From the NCBI GenBank assembly GCA_038373885.1, contig JAWZYV010012260.1, forward strand, positions 434,001 through 498,000: a DNA stretch of 64,000 nucleotides. The letters are read 5' to 3'. The position numbers and the translations under genes are program-made. Positions 1 to 13,700 of this stretch are shown here, piece by piece. The DNA is from Cheiracanthium punctorium (taxonomy: Eukaryota > Arthropoda > Arachnida > Araneae > Cheiracanthiidae). The notes below the pieces were generated by a model, which had not been told where the DNA came from, made no database searches, and saw only the letters and a list, made by a program, of their open reading frames with translations. Position 1 is the stretch's first letter; every line of letters starts with the position of its first letter.

Positions 1-2730
1 TACGAGAAAGTAATGCAGAAATGAATCAAAAAGACAGAGAAGTCATAAAAATATTCCTCAGGAGCTTTAAGAAACCCATCTTCAATGAAGTTCAGTCTTA
101 ACTTGTTCAAAGAATTTGAAATTTCATTACTTAAACTACTTTCCTGGAAATATTGGTACTGTTGGTAAACAGCAAGAAAAATTTTATTAAGGTATCAAAA
201 ATGTAGTTTAGATACTGGAACATTAATATGATGGTGGATTACTGATGGATGCTTCACAGAGTATACCTGCATATGTTTCCTTCAAGATGCAAAGTAAAAG
301 CAGCTTTCAGAAGTAAAGGTAAGGACCTATGAATGTCAGTATACCTTAACACTGGTAACTGTTGTTATTACTATAGTTTAGAAGATCATTCCTAATAGCT
401 AATAAATGATAAATTTTTAAATAAAATATTTTAAAAATATTTATTTTTCAGCAGAATTTGGGGGGGGGGGGAAGCCTTTTTCCTGATACATTGAAGCCAA
501 CTTTGCAGGAAAATTTTTCTATGACTATCAATATAGATGTCTTTTTGAAATCTGAATCCCCCCCGCTAAAAAAAACAATCATTATATTAAGTGAACACTT
601 TTTCATAACTCACTCTTTCATAACCACATAATTATTCCCCATTACTGTGCATATAACTGAACACTATCAGACTTGATTTTGGACCTTAATGTTATAGAAT
701 ACTATATCATTTTTGACTCATGAATAACAGCCAGTATGTCAGTTAATAGTATTGAAAATGTTTGATAATTATATATACATTGTACATCGATATTGCACAT
801 TTTATATCAAAACACTAAAGGAAGTAATGTTTTTGAAAATTAATACAGTCAACACTTGCTTTTACGAACACTTACAACTTTATAAACTAGCAAGTGGTCC
901 AAATACACTCCCACAGATGAATGATTTTATGAATTATTTGAATGACCTCAATAGGGTTTTTAAAAGTGAGCATGGACTGTACTATAATTTTATGAAAACA
1001 CAACCTTTTTTTTTTTTTTTTCATCATTACTCTTGAACACAAATACACTTTTAAATTTAAATACAAACTAGTGAACTAAACTTTGTATTTAAAGTTTTTA
1101 TTCATCAATTTAGGAGACACAGAAAAAAAATTATTCATAAAAGTAACTTAAATTACATAATAATTCGATTAAACACAATCATTAAGGGTTGACAGCAATG
1201 CCATGAGTAGGGAGAAAATGCATTGGCTTACTGGGTTACTAGATCGGACCTTTCTAGAGAGAAAACTGAACTAAGCCCAATCGAAATAGCTTTTCAATGT
1301 TCAATATGGGGATTTAAATATTAGATTAAATTTTATGCATTTTTATTGAAAAATTTTGTGAGTTTCGATACACAAGTAATTTTTACCTAAACATGTGCTT
1401 TGTAAACTATGGAAATGACGAACGCATTCCTAGTTAAAAAAAAAAAAATAGTGCAAAGAACAATATAATGCAGAATATCAAATGAAGCATACTACATTTA
1501 TTAAACATTAAAAACATGTTTTCAGAAAAAGGATGTGCTTTTGTATGAAACCAGATTATGCTCAAACAGAATAACAATTGATATGCCATTTAAAAATATA
1601 CATATTTAAATTATGGAAGTCTCAAAAAGCATAGAATAACGTCTTTACTACTAGAACACAATTCAGGAACAAAACACAAAATTTCTCAAATCTAGTAATT
1701 GCCAACAATAATGAACGTTACACCTATTAGGAAGACAATTTTTTATCTTACATAAAAGCATGAAGGTTTATTAAATTTTTAAAAAATGCTGCATTAATAA
1801 TAAACAAAGTATGCTTACAATATAAAACTGCATTTTAAATGCTAGAGAAGGAAAAAAAAAAAAAAAAAAAAAAAGCAAACTTTGCATGTGATTTTCTTTT
1901 TTTTTTTAAAGTCTTTCACAACAATTATAAAAATTATCTTTCTATGATAGCAATAAATTCATTTTTAATATAGGATTACGTTCCTCCATAATGATATTTT
2001 GTAAAGAAAAAAAAATTTATCTAAAATATCTTATAATATGAAAATAAACTTTAAAACAGCATCTTCAAATTTACTCTCAAATAAGATAACTACCTTAAAC
2101 TTTTATTTATACTAATTATTGCACATTTATTATATTTTAGACTTTATTCTAAGATCAAAATACTTCAGACAAATTAGTTTAAGTAACTGTCCTTGAATCT
2201 TAATCCAATATGCCAGAATAAAATGATACATTGACATTACCCAAGATGTTATTTTCAAAATTTTGAGCTATACTAACATTTAGTTATTACTATTATTTCT
2301 TTTAATTCATAAATATTACATTATTTTTTATATATTTTTTTAATTCTTCAATATTTTTTTTTTCACATTTTATGCTTTCATTTATTATATACTTTGACGA
2401 ACAAGTTCACCCTTATTTTTAATTTTTTTAAAGAATACAGTTTTTCTAACTTCTTTGCACTAAAAGCATCAACGCAAAATTTATATTTGCAAGCCTAATA
2501 TTATTCTAACCTATATTATTTCCTTAATCGTCTGATATTTCGGTGTTGAATGACTGACTGGTGACAACTTTTATGTACATGATATCTTAATTTGAAGAAA
2601 ACATTCAAGAAGTAGAAAAAAGTGAGTGCAAAAGAATAGTACTACACATCACTTAGCTAAAACATTATTTAAGAATTACATTCAAAAAGTCATACACTGG
2701 CATCACAGTGGAATGAAAAGCCTGATCAAA
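1..2730. other. AT-rich non-coding 3' flank
   Basis: No recognisable gene. The stretch has homopolymer runs (G10 near 460, A runs near 1440 and 1853-1874) and short spurious ORFs of low-complexity composition. Confidence 0.6.
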
Positions 2731-3513
2731 TACAGTGAAACCCTGATCTATCGTTCCCGCATTCATCGTTTTCCTGTATTGATAGTTTTATTTCTATGGC
2801 CCCAGCACACCAATTGTATTTACATAATGTTAAATGAACCCACATGTATCGTTCATCAAAAAGTGACTATCCCACATACACTGTTGTAAAATTTTTCTCC
2901 TGTCCAAAATTAATTGCAAGGTTAGGTGGATCCATATGGCATACAAGCTATAATTGCTTCCTGGTATGATTTCTTGTATGCATGTAGCAGAGGGTGTGTA
3001 TAGTGCGAAATTTAATGATTATATTTCATTAATCAAGACGTTATGGCATGCGGTATCCTAGGAATGGAAGAAATTATGCAAAGTATGATTATGCAAAAAT
3101 GTGTGATTATGCAAAAAATGAAAATATGACAAGGCAGAGGATAGAGTTCATGCCGATGAGGGTGAGCAACACTAGTATCAAGTTTGAAGTAATAATGGTA
3201 TTTGAAACAATATGAACTTTTTTATAAGAACACGAAATCACAGAAAAGTATTGTAAATCTTGAAAAATTGTCATTTAACTTAAAAAATGCCGAAAAACCC
3301 AACATAAAATTACTGATTTTTTATAATCTATCATTTTTTAATTTGTTTTACAATTTTGTAACAAATTAGTATTTGTTGGTATACAGTCATTGTGTGTATG
3401 CATAAACATTGGTTTCTTCGTATTTTGACTTTAACCCACATTTGTCGTTTTCTCGCATTCATCATTTTTTCCTACACTTCACATGAAAGATGCTGGATAG
3501 AGATTCTACTATA
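2731..3513. mobile_element. Tigger/pogo-type MITE
   Basis: The left end reads TA-CAGTGAAACCCTGATCTATC. The right end, inverted, reads TATAGTAGAATCTCTATCC. Both are variants of the Tigger-type terminus, flanked by TA. The subterminal motif cgcattcatcgtttt near the left end recurs in variant form near the right end. There is no transposase ORF. Boundaries are by eye. Confidence 0.5.
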
Positions 3514-3936
3514 TAAATAAAAATTATTGCTTCATCAAATAAAATTTTTTTATTAAAACGATATATTAAAAATATAAAGTAATTAATTTTCTTCAAATAA
3601 TGATGATAAAAAAACTCTATTTGCATCCTTATGGAGTTTAGATTTTGTAGAATACTTAGCAGTAATATTTTTTTAAATAATTGCAAAATTTGAGGAAAAC
3701 TAAATGAAGATCTTTAGAAATGCATACCAGTCAATGGAGAAATGTGAAGGAAGATGAAGAGTTACTGTAATTAAGCCTACTTTTTGCCAAATTGCATCAC
3801 CTCTTCTATATATAACCTCCTTGAAAATTATAAAGAATAAAAATCATAGCCAAACTCTTATTATTTTAATATATTTGAAAATTAAAGAAAACATATTTTG
3901 AGTTTCTTGAAATTCTTTGTTCTTCTTTATATTTGG
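3514..3936. other. Non-coding spacer
   Basis: AT-rich. No gene, repeat structure or RNA gene recognised. Confidence 0.5.
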
Positions 3937-3944
3937 CATTTAAA

Positions 3945-5913
3945 CAGTGCCGGATTAGCCATATAGCAGAAGCAGCAAATGTAACGGGCCCCAAGTCTTT
4001 ATCTTAAAAGTTTTTCATCGAATGAAATTTTTAATGAAGTTGTAATCAAACTTTTCAAAATGATTCAATACACAGGAAATATTTGTGGCTGTTTCTGAAA
4101 ATTTTCTCTGGAAAGTGAGTTGAGCTTCTACGTTTCCACGAGAGCTGAGGTCCATAGGAATGTAGGGGAAAAAATGGCCCTACAAAAAAGACATTCCCCA
4201 TGAAACAATAGTTTTCATTTAAATACTGGACATAAACTTATTTTGTTTCGTAGTAAATATGAGGATGGTATTTAATCGGATGTTGGGTAGTCCTTTTTTC
4301 TTTTGTTTTAGAGTAAAGGAGGTGGCTTTTGCGAAATTCGAAGATGTATGCCAGGTGTGAACAAAATTTGAAAAGTTACAGGTCAAGTTTTAGGATATTA
4401 GCGAAGTTGCGGGTCAAACTTCAGAATGTTAGCAAAGTTTTGGGTCGTATAATTGGGATTTATATGTCATTTTTAATGGTTTATATACAGTGTTTTTATA
4501 TGTTCTGCGGGCCAGATCAAAAGCCGAGGCTGGCCACATCTAGCCCGCGAGGAGGAGGTTGTCCATATATGATGTATGGTGTAGGGGGTAAGCCATTTTT
4601 TGAAAGCTTGGTATTTAGCTTGCTTTATTTTTTATTTATTTATTTTTACTTTTTACAATATTTGAACACATGCGAATTATTATTTCAAAGGATAATAATA
4701 TATACAATGTAAACCCTTTTTTTATATTTAGAGAATCCACAATTCTGATAAATTATCATATTAATCAGCGAAATTAACTGTGTTAAATATAAAATAATTG
4801 CTTTTGGCTGGTCAAAACCGCAGGTCAAGGTAATGAATGTCAGTAAGCTCTTTCAGACAATTAAACAAAATATTTTATATCATTTTTATGAGGTTGGGTT
4901 AAAAGGAATGCACACATGCTTGTAAAACACGAACGAATGACCATTAGAAGTACTCCAAACCTTGGTGGAAGTAACAGTCCCTCTCTATACGCATGTGCAG
5001 TTTGAATGCATTCTGTTCATGCAGTGCATTCTGAATATCAGAAGTACAATTGTGCTAGATCTGACTATCCTCAGTTTGGTTTCTAATGAATTAACCCATT
5101 AAATAAATCAAGTTAACAGAAGTTGCAAATAGGTAACCCAGTATTAGTAAAAATTTCCGTTTAATGGAATAATTTTACAAGTTTGTATTTTTAGAGGGGG
5201 GAAAACTGTGTTTAATTGCACAGTTTAAAGTATATTTTGTTTTCACAAGTTGTAAGAATTTTATAGAAATAATTATTGTTTTATGTATCTAAACTCGTCA
5301 AGTTATATGTTTGCATATGAGAAAGGGAGGATTAGAAACTCGTACCCATGAACATTAACAAACATTTAAAAAACTGAGTTGCAACCTAAATATCTTTAAG
5401 CATCGTCAGTCTCACTATCTATTTAGCCCATTTCTCCCCCCCCCCCCCACCAAAAAAATTATATATATTTTGAGGGGCTTTTTTTTTTTTAGAACACCAA
5501 TTTACTTGGAGAAATTGATTTGTCTATTGCTAGCTCAAATTTGCTCATATTAAATCAAGAAAAGTCAGTAAAAGTTGTGATTTATTTTATGATTGCACAA
5601 AACCTAGACATTAGTGCACCTAAGGATGAGGAAGGGTTGGGATAAACCCTTGCCAAATCTAACACATGGAAAGTTTTAGTTTTATTTACCTCTAATAAGC
5701 ATTAGTAATCCCATTAACTAATAAATTAGCACTAAAAATAAATTATAATATAATTAGCACTATTAATTTCTCAGTTAATTTATCTATGCTATTTTAATGT
5801 GAGGGTGAACTCCTCCCCCTGAAAAGAAAAAACAGCTTTCTGGGTGCGTCGTTGAATATACGGCCTTTTGGTAACATTTGCTACAGGCCCTGCACTGTCT
5901 TAAGACGGCACTG
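3945..5913. mobile_element. Non-autonomous hAT element (2.0 kb)
   Basis: The left end is CAGTGCCGGATTAG and the right end, inverted, is CAGTGCCGTCTTAAG. Perfect 8-bp target duplications catttaaa flank it at 3937-3944 and 5914-5921. No transposase is seen. Internal segments such as the GC-rich patch near 4505-4560 (cgggccagatc / tagcccgcg) look like fragments of other nested hAT termini. Confidence 0.75.
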
Positions 5914-5921
5914 CATTTAAA

Positions 5922-7582
5922 CCTAGATTTTTGAAAAATTTAATCAAAATACTTTATTCTACAAATCTCAGCATTAAAAAATTAGGTTAATTGCAAAATT
6001 GATTGCCATTATAGAATTGATGAGAGAGGTTTAAAAATAACAAACTGAAAATGAGTTTAAACACTCGGGTAAAAGTGGCATTTTAAGGGCCATAAACACA
6101 TTTAAAAATATTTTTGCGATACTTATAACTTTCATATTGTTTCAAAATTTTCTGTAAGTATACTGGAGGCATCAAATGTCATTTTTAGTTAAGCATTGAA
6201 AAACTCATATTTTCATTGTGGTTTGCTAGTTTATAAGTATCTTGACAGCATGAATTGTAATTGTTTTATTTTATCATTCTTTACTCATTTATGTTTTATT
6301 AATGCTTCAAAGTATGAGTAATAACTTTCACCTTTTCTAATTATACATATGAAGAGCAAGTGTTATTTTTTAAAGAGAGGGGGTTAAATTTAGAAACTTT
6401 TGTTTTGAAAAACTGATATCTTTTCTGACTAAATTTTGTGCAGTTTTTATATTCAATACCATGGAATTGGACATATTAAATTTGTTCTTCTAGATGCAAG
6501 AGCATGGTAAGTGGCGAATTGGCATTTTAATTATTTTTTAAACAATATACCTGGCAGGAGAAATAAGATTTTGATTTTAGTAACCCTGATAAATATACTG
6601 ATTTACATTTCAGATAGATTTACATTATTTTATACACATATTTATACATATCTTTTTCTTCTTCTTACATTGTCACAAATAGATTAAAATAGTGATTTTT
6701 ATAATGTTAACATATAAATATGCAATAAATACTTATGATTGATGGACGGAATTATATAAAAATACTAAATTGGAAATTTGCAGAGTAAAATACAGCACAA
6801 AGCATTGCATTCAGTAAATTAAAGCAAGTTTACGAAGTTTTCTTAAAGAAAGTTGATGAGTTATAAAAGCATTATTTGGAATGCTCATAAAAGAGAAAAG
6901 TACACCAGTGTTAAAAACATGCTTCAGTTAAAACTTGCTTAGTGTGTTTGAGTATTAAAATTAAAAAAAAAATAAATAAATAAAAATACACAGTGCACAA
7001 GGATACTTTAAAATAAATGCAGTAATTAAAAAACTAACAACTACAAATAATCTTCATCAGATATGATTTTAACAGATTAGTTACAGTGGATCTTATCAAA
7101 CTGCAGAAACACGATATTAACTATGTTTAGAACAACTTTAATTCACTTTTATACATATAAAACCTACTTAAAGTTATTGCAGTGTACACATATATTACAA
7201 CAGCTATATAAAAGCAAATATTTTTAAACAGTGCATCATATCATAAACATTTCTAAAAATATGATGGAAGTTTTCAGTGTTGATTTTTTACTTTAGAAAA
7301 ATATAATGCAATAAACACTATGAAATAAAATAGTATTTTTGGATAAATCTGCAGAAAATATTTTTAAGTACTGAATGCATATTGATGAAATAGTTTGACA
7401 GACAAGTGCAAAAGATAAATAATACAATTCTGAAAATACTTTTACAATTTCACTTACACACATTATAATAGAATAATAGCCCTTACAGTAATATTACAAT
7501 ATATTTTAAGACATTAAAATATGTATATCTGCTATAGAAAAGGGATACATATTAAGTACAGTTAATTCTTAATTTATACAGC
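5922..7582. other. Non-coding; probably includes TMTC4 3' UTR
   Basis: AT-rich sequence directly downstream, in gene orientation, of the TMTC4 stop codon. No other gene or clear repeat is visible. The extent of the UTR cannot be read from sequence alone. Confidence 0.5.
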
Positions 7583-7716
7583 TCAAACTCTATTTAGTGT
7601 CTTGTATAGAAGACGGAGATTATCTTGTGCACTTTTCATATCAGGCTTTAACTTTAATGCATATTTGTAAGCAGCTTCTGCCAATGAATATTTTTTCCAT
7701 CTGTGATAGAGGACTC
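7583..7716 (-). CDS. TMTC4: TMTC4 terminal coding exon
   Basis: 134 nt, acceptor GTATTTCAG. It encodes VLYHRWKKYSLAEAAYKYAL...NLRLLYKTLNRV followed by TGA at 7583-7585. It completes the last TPR and a short tail, as in vertebrate TMTC4. The 3' UTR runs leftward from 7582; its poly(A) site cannot be chosen among many TTTATT motifs. Confidence 0.92.
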
Positions 7717-10700
7717 CTGAAATACAATGTCATTTTAAAATTGTGATGCTTAAAATTAATTATGAATGAAAAGTAAATAGTGAAAATATAAACTTATAAA
7801 AAAATCTTAATATTACTGATGTGCACATGATTATACAATTAATGAAAATAATTTTTTTTTAAATCTAGAGAATATTTAATACAAATATTAAATGCTTTAG
7901 TTTTAAAATCATTAAAAGAGAAATAGCTTTTCAGGAAAAATTAGCATTTACAGTCATCCCATATTAAATCAGATAAAGAATATAAATTTTCAGATAACAT
8001 CAGAAAAAAAAATTAAGATTTTTAAATTCTATCATTAATTATTTGATTTAAAACAAATATTTGAGATTGATAATATAATGATTTGTGTTCAGAATCTACA
8101 TAGCGCACTCAAAAAGTAAGTTACACTTGTTCCCCGCACATGGCTTCACTGCAATACAACAGCGAAAAGTGCGCAGATGAAAATAGTGTTAAATGGATGC
8201 AAAAGGTAGGAATTTCATTCAGGTAGTGGTGATAGTTGCTGCATAGTATCAGAAAAAGATGGCTCCTTAACAGGAAACCTACTCCAACATTGAAGTATGC
8301 CTATCACTAAAGTGCGAAAGCTGTGAAAAACAAGAAGCATGGATTGTCCACTTGCATGAAAATAAAATACTGAAAGGCATGCACAACACAGGATTTGCTT
8401 CATAGTTTTGTATGGAAAATCTGGCAGCAGCTATCTTACAGTTCTGATCTGGCATCTTCAGGGATGTTAACTCCAACACTCGATTTGGGAGCACCTCGGG
8501 AGCAGAAAAATTCCATTTGGGAGCAGAAAAATTCTATTTGGGAGCAAAAAAATTTCATTTGGGAGCACCTCGGGAGCACAAAAAAATAGTTTCCGAGAGG
8601 AAAACTAAGATTCGAGATCAGAATTAACATGATTTTAGAGCATAAAATTGAAGATTTAGGAACACAATAAATGCATACAAGAAAAGCAAAGTTTGCAAGC
8701 AAACACCATTTGCTAAAAGCAAAACACTATTTGAAAGCACTTTAGGAAAGCTCTGGGAAAAAAAGAGGGTGTATACAGGCTATGCTATCAGCAACTTGGT
8801 AAAAACAATACATGGATTTACATGGACGAAAGGAATTTTTTTTTTGTGTGTGTGTGTGAAACTGCTCTTTTTAATGGTTTTCATATAAATGCTAAATGGA
8901 AAGAGAGTGAAAGGGAAGTCTTTCTTATATGCAATGGTACTTTTAATGCATGTTCGAAGGTTGTAAAAATACTAATATTTAAATGGTAGAATTAACATTT
9001 CTGCCGTTTATATCATTCTAGAATTATGTATTCAAAATTTAGTCTATTTTAAAATAAAGACTTTAATTACGGATCTATAAATGAAATTCGTAACACATTC
9101 TGAAAAATTTGCGGACGCACTTTGGCTGAACACGGGCCCAGAGGCGTCGCCCCGTCTGCCCCCTCTCGTAGAGCCTGCACACACACAAAAAGAAAAACAG
9201 TGGTGTGGTTTTAAGAAAAAAGGTTTAGGAACACTGGAAACTGAAGACTCAAAAATCATGCGTCCATGTTGAAAAGTGAAGAACGCTTACTTTTGCTGAC
9301 ATAAGCTCGAATGAAGAAGTAGTGAGACGGCATCTCCCCGCTCATGATCTTCACGGGCCGAAAATGTCTAGCCCGGCCCGGCATTTAATCAAAATATAAA
9401 ATTCAGACCCGGTCCAGCTCGTATATTAATCATGATTTAAGGAAGGGGGGGGGGGGAAATCACAAGCCAATCGTTTGGTCTTGTCCAAATTTTAGGAGAG
9501 CAAAAATTTCCGGAAAGGCTCGATTTTGCAAGCGCAGAGGACCGTCTTTAAGAGTATACGCTTGTTCCGGTCCATTCTAGAAAATGCTGAGGTCAGCCCG
9601 TGCCTTGAATGAATCGTGCTGCAAAAGCCTGGGCCCGCACAGATCTCTACCCCCCGCGACTACACCACTGGCAGCGGATTTCCGAATTTTTTTGAAATGA
9701 AATATTCTATTAATTCAGACAGCCTAGATTCTGATTTCTAAACCGGTCATGCTTCCAATTTTCATTCTTGCTACGGGCCGGGTCATAAACCGTGATTTTT
9801 TTAGGGGCTGGGACGTCACCGTAATATACTGTTTTCTTTACGGACCGGTCTGGTTTAGATCAGGGGCGGCCCTGCGGTACATGACACCCACTCCACCCTG
9901 CAAACGTAGAAAAAGACGTCCCTTTTGTCAGAAGATGTGCATAATGGATGACTTTTGCTGCTCAATAAAGGACTTCAAAAATGCAACTAACTTTTCTTTA
10001 TTAGTATAAACACATCGTCTTTATGAACAATTGGTTAAATGGATTAAAAACTAAAAAAAAAAGTATAATAAAATGACTGTCTTCCATAAACCATTTGTAA
10101 CAATTCTGATAACTACAGCAGCAAACATCTAACAAAGAGTGGAAGACAGCCTTCCATCTATGAAGCACATATCTATATATCAGCACACTGAAACCATTCT
10201 ATTATATATTAAACAGAAAAGGTTAATTTAACAGTTACTGCAAATTATGCATGCAGAGCTACTCAAAATAATTTGCATAAAGAAAACAAGGTCTGAAATT
10301 TACCTGACACTAAGAACATGAATGAAAAGCATTACCAGGAATTATAGCTTATAGTCTTAAAGCAAAATAAAATAAGGTCAGAAAATTATCTATAGGTTTG
10401 CACAATTAAAGGTCAGAAATTTACCTGTAGTTATTTAATTTTCAAGTCTAGAATCAAGGTCAGAAGTTTGCCTATAGGTTTATGCAATTTGCCTGTCAAT
10501 CTCTGGTATTTATTCAGAAGCTGAACTATGAAACAACTCAACTCTACCTTATGTTTAAGAAGGAAAAATCTAGTTTAAGAGGTAGATTTAATTCATGATG
10601 TTTACACCAAAGCTAAAGGTACATTTAAATTTTAAGAAACTTTACTACTTTTAGATAGCTTCTGCTTTTTTTTTCCACTTAAATAAAATAAAAACTTTGG

Positions 10701-13700
10701 ATATTACAAAGTTTTCAAAAAAAACAAAGTAAGCCTCAGCTGGCCTTTATTTGTTGGGTGACACAAAGCCTGGGAAAAACACTGGGCAGGCAACCATTTA
10801 CCTTTTTTTTTTTAAATTTATTTATGTATTTATGTTTTAATCTTTAGAACAATTTTATTAGAAACTTATTTTTATCACACTGACCCAACAAATGCCCCCT
10901 TTTCCCATGCTCTGTATCAGCCAAACAACCATTCGCAATAGAAAGAAAATTTTTCAAAAGATAAAGTCTTTGTGAACAGGTCGGCTACATTTTCCTTGCC
11001 TGACACATATTTTAGATCAAATTTCTCAATATTTTCTTTTACATAGTAACTTCTTGTATCTATGTATTTAGTGCGACTATTTTCAACATCATTTTTAGAG
11101 AAAAAGAGTGTGCTCTGATTGTCACAATAAACAACTGGCTTCTCTATTTTTACATTTAGTAATGTTAAATCATCAAATATTCTTAGCAACCAGCACAGTT
11201 CTTTTATTGAATCCGATAGTGCAACATACTCTGCCTCCATACTTGATAAAGCTGTACATTTTTGTTTTCTAGAACTCCAGATTACTGGTACTTCATCAAG
11301 AAATAGGACATGGCCACTAATTGATTTTCTGCTTACTAAATCTGATGCCCAACTTGCATCCGTATAAACTCTTAATTGATTATTTGAATTTCTGGATAAA
11401 TTAATAGAAAAATGCTGGGTATTTATTACATACTGAAAAACTTGACACAAATACTTCCAGTGTGTCCATGAAGGTTGACTTGAAAAGTGATAGAGCTATT
11501 ACTGAATACTGAATATCTGGTCTTGTTCGGGAAGCAAGATATAAAAGGCATCCTACCAGTTCTCTGTAAGGCACATCTTTAGCCCCTTCTGAATTTTGAG
11601 TTAGTGTTACACCTAAGGGCAGTGGCACTTTACATTTAACTTTAGGTATATCCTTAAATTCTTCAGCTAGTTTTAAAATATATTTATGTTGGTGCATGAA
11701 CAGTTTACCATCAATTTCTGAAAACTCTACACCCAAAAAATTCTGGATTTTGCCCAAAACTTTAACTTCAAATTTGGACTTTATTAACGTTACAACTTCT
11801 TCAAGGATTATTTCATCCTCGGCAAACATAGCCAAGTCATCAACATATACTAGTAGTATTGCTTTAAGTTTATATGTATAAACACAGTTACAACTTTGAA
11901 TTTTTGTAAAGCCTAATTCATTAAAATTATTGTCCAACTCCAAGAACCATTCCCTTCCAGCTTGACGCAGCCCATATAATGCTTTGTGTAGTTTCATAAC
12001 ATACGATTCCTTACCCTTTTCATGAAGACCCTCTGGTTGTTCCAAGTATATTTTTTCATTAAGGGTCACATACAGATATGCACTTTTAACATCCAAGTGT
12101 AAATGAACCCAATTTTTGTTTATTCCAAAGATTGTAAAAATAATTCTAACAAGGGAAAAGGAAATCACTGGTGAAAAGGTATCAAAATAGTCAATGCCCC
12201 CTATTTGTCGAAATCCTTGTGCGACAAGCCGAGCTTTAAAAATTTTTACTCTTTGAGGCTTTCCCTCTTTTAATGCAAATACCCATCGACTCCCCAGGAC
12301 TCTTGCCTTTCCTGGTCTAGGTACTAGTTCAAATACTTTTCTCTCTCTCAGGGTTCCTAACTCTGATTCCATGGCCTTTTTCCACTCTAATTTTTCTGGA
12401 AAATCCTGGGATTCTTTATATGATGTGGGGATTTTTATTGCTACACAATGAGCTTCTGCATCCGAGGATTCACCCCCCTCATCATCCCCACCGGCACTGG
12501 GAGAGGTTTCAACTTTACCCGTTGAAGTAAACTTGAACTCTGCAGGATCATAAACTATACCCTTCTGTCGGCAGTATTCTTCAACCTCTCTGTTACTTCG
12601 TAACCGAACATTTTGTTCAGGATAATAGTAGACATCAACTCGACCTGCAGAGGCTCCTTTTTTCCGAGTTACCTCCACCCGTTTCCAGTCTGCCACAGGG
12701 GATGATGACTGAGGCGGATCAGTAACATTTTCAGAATTTGGCTGAATGTTAAATAGATCTACATTTACTTCACGAAATTCCCTGCTATCTACGTCAAATT
12801 TAAAACTATCTTCATTTATTTTAACATGTTTAGTTTCATTTATTAAAGTTGTACCTGGGTACCAAATCCGATATCCCTTAGTACTAGAGGCATATCTCAC
12901 TAGTATGCTCTGTTTGGCTCTTTTATCAAATTTATTTTTGCGTTTATGAATGTGAACAGACGCTTTACTACCTATTACTTTTAAATGAGCTACTGAAAAT
13001 TTTCTACCTATCCATAGATTTAAGGGTGCTTTGCCTTTTAACTTTTTATGGGGAAAACGATTTTTGAGATAATTTTGTGTACAGACCAATTCTGCCCAAA
13101 GCAGTTGAGGTAACTTTGTTTCAAACAGTAAAGCTCGGACACCATCCAAAAGAGTTCGATTATACCTTTCTGCAACCCCATTCATTTGGGGGGAGTATGG
13201 ATTTGTATGTTCATGGATGATGCCATGTTCTTGGAGAAAGGTTTCAAATTGATGAGAACAAAATTCACCACCTTGGTCTGTCCTAATTCGTTTAATTTCC
13301 CTACCCATTTGTTTTTCAACTAATGATTTGTATAATTTAAAAAGTGAAAGGCTTGATCTTTACGTTGTAAAATGTATAGAAATGAGTAGCGAGAGAAGTC
13401 GTCAACAATGGATAAAAAGTACCTGGCACCCCCCAGAGAAGGGACTGGAGTTGGACCAAAAATATCTAAGTGTAAAAGCTGAAGAATATCAGTAGTTTCA
13501 ATGTCATCCTTTGCAGGAAAATCTTTTCTCGTGCTTTTAGCAAAAGTACAGGACTCGCATTCTTGACCATTACCATCAAGTTTATCTAAACCAGTGACAT
13601 TATTAGATTTAGAAAATTGTACAAGTGTTTTTGTATTAAAGTGGCCAAATCTGGAGTGCCACTTCATGACGTTTTTATCTATGATAAAAGCCCCACCTGA

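Noticed and set aside
4329..4712. 127-residue ORF
   Set aside because: Inside a non-autonomous hAT. Composition is low-complexity and has no recognisable domain.
8487..8590. CRISPR-like array
   Set aside because: Units are contiguous with no spacers, and the genome is eukaryotic. It is a transposon subterminal repeat.
13335..13341. Programmed -1 frameshift in Copia integrase as a firm call
   Set aside because: Position in the middle of integrase is not a sensible regulatory site, and the element has another frameshift near 11480. Kept only as a finding to check.
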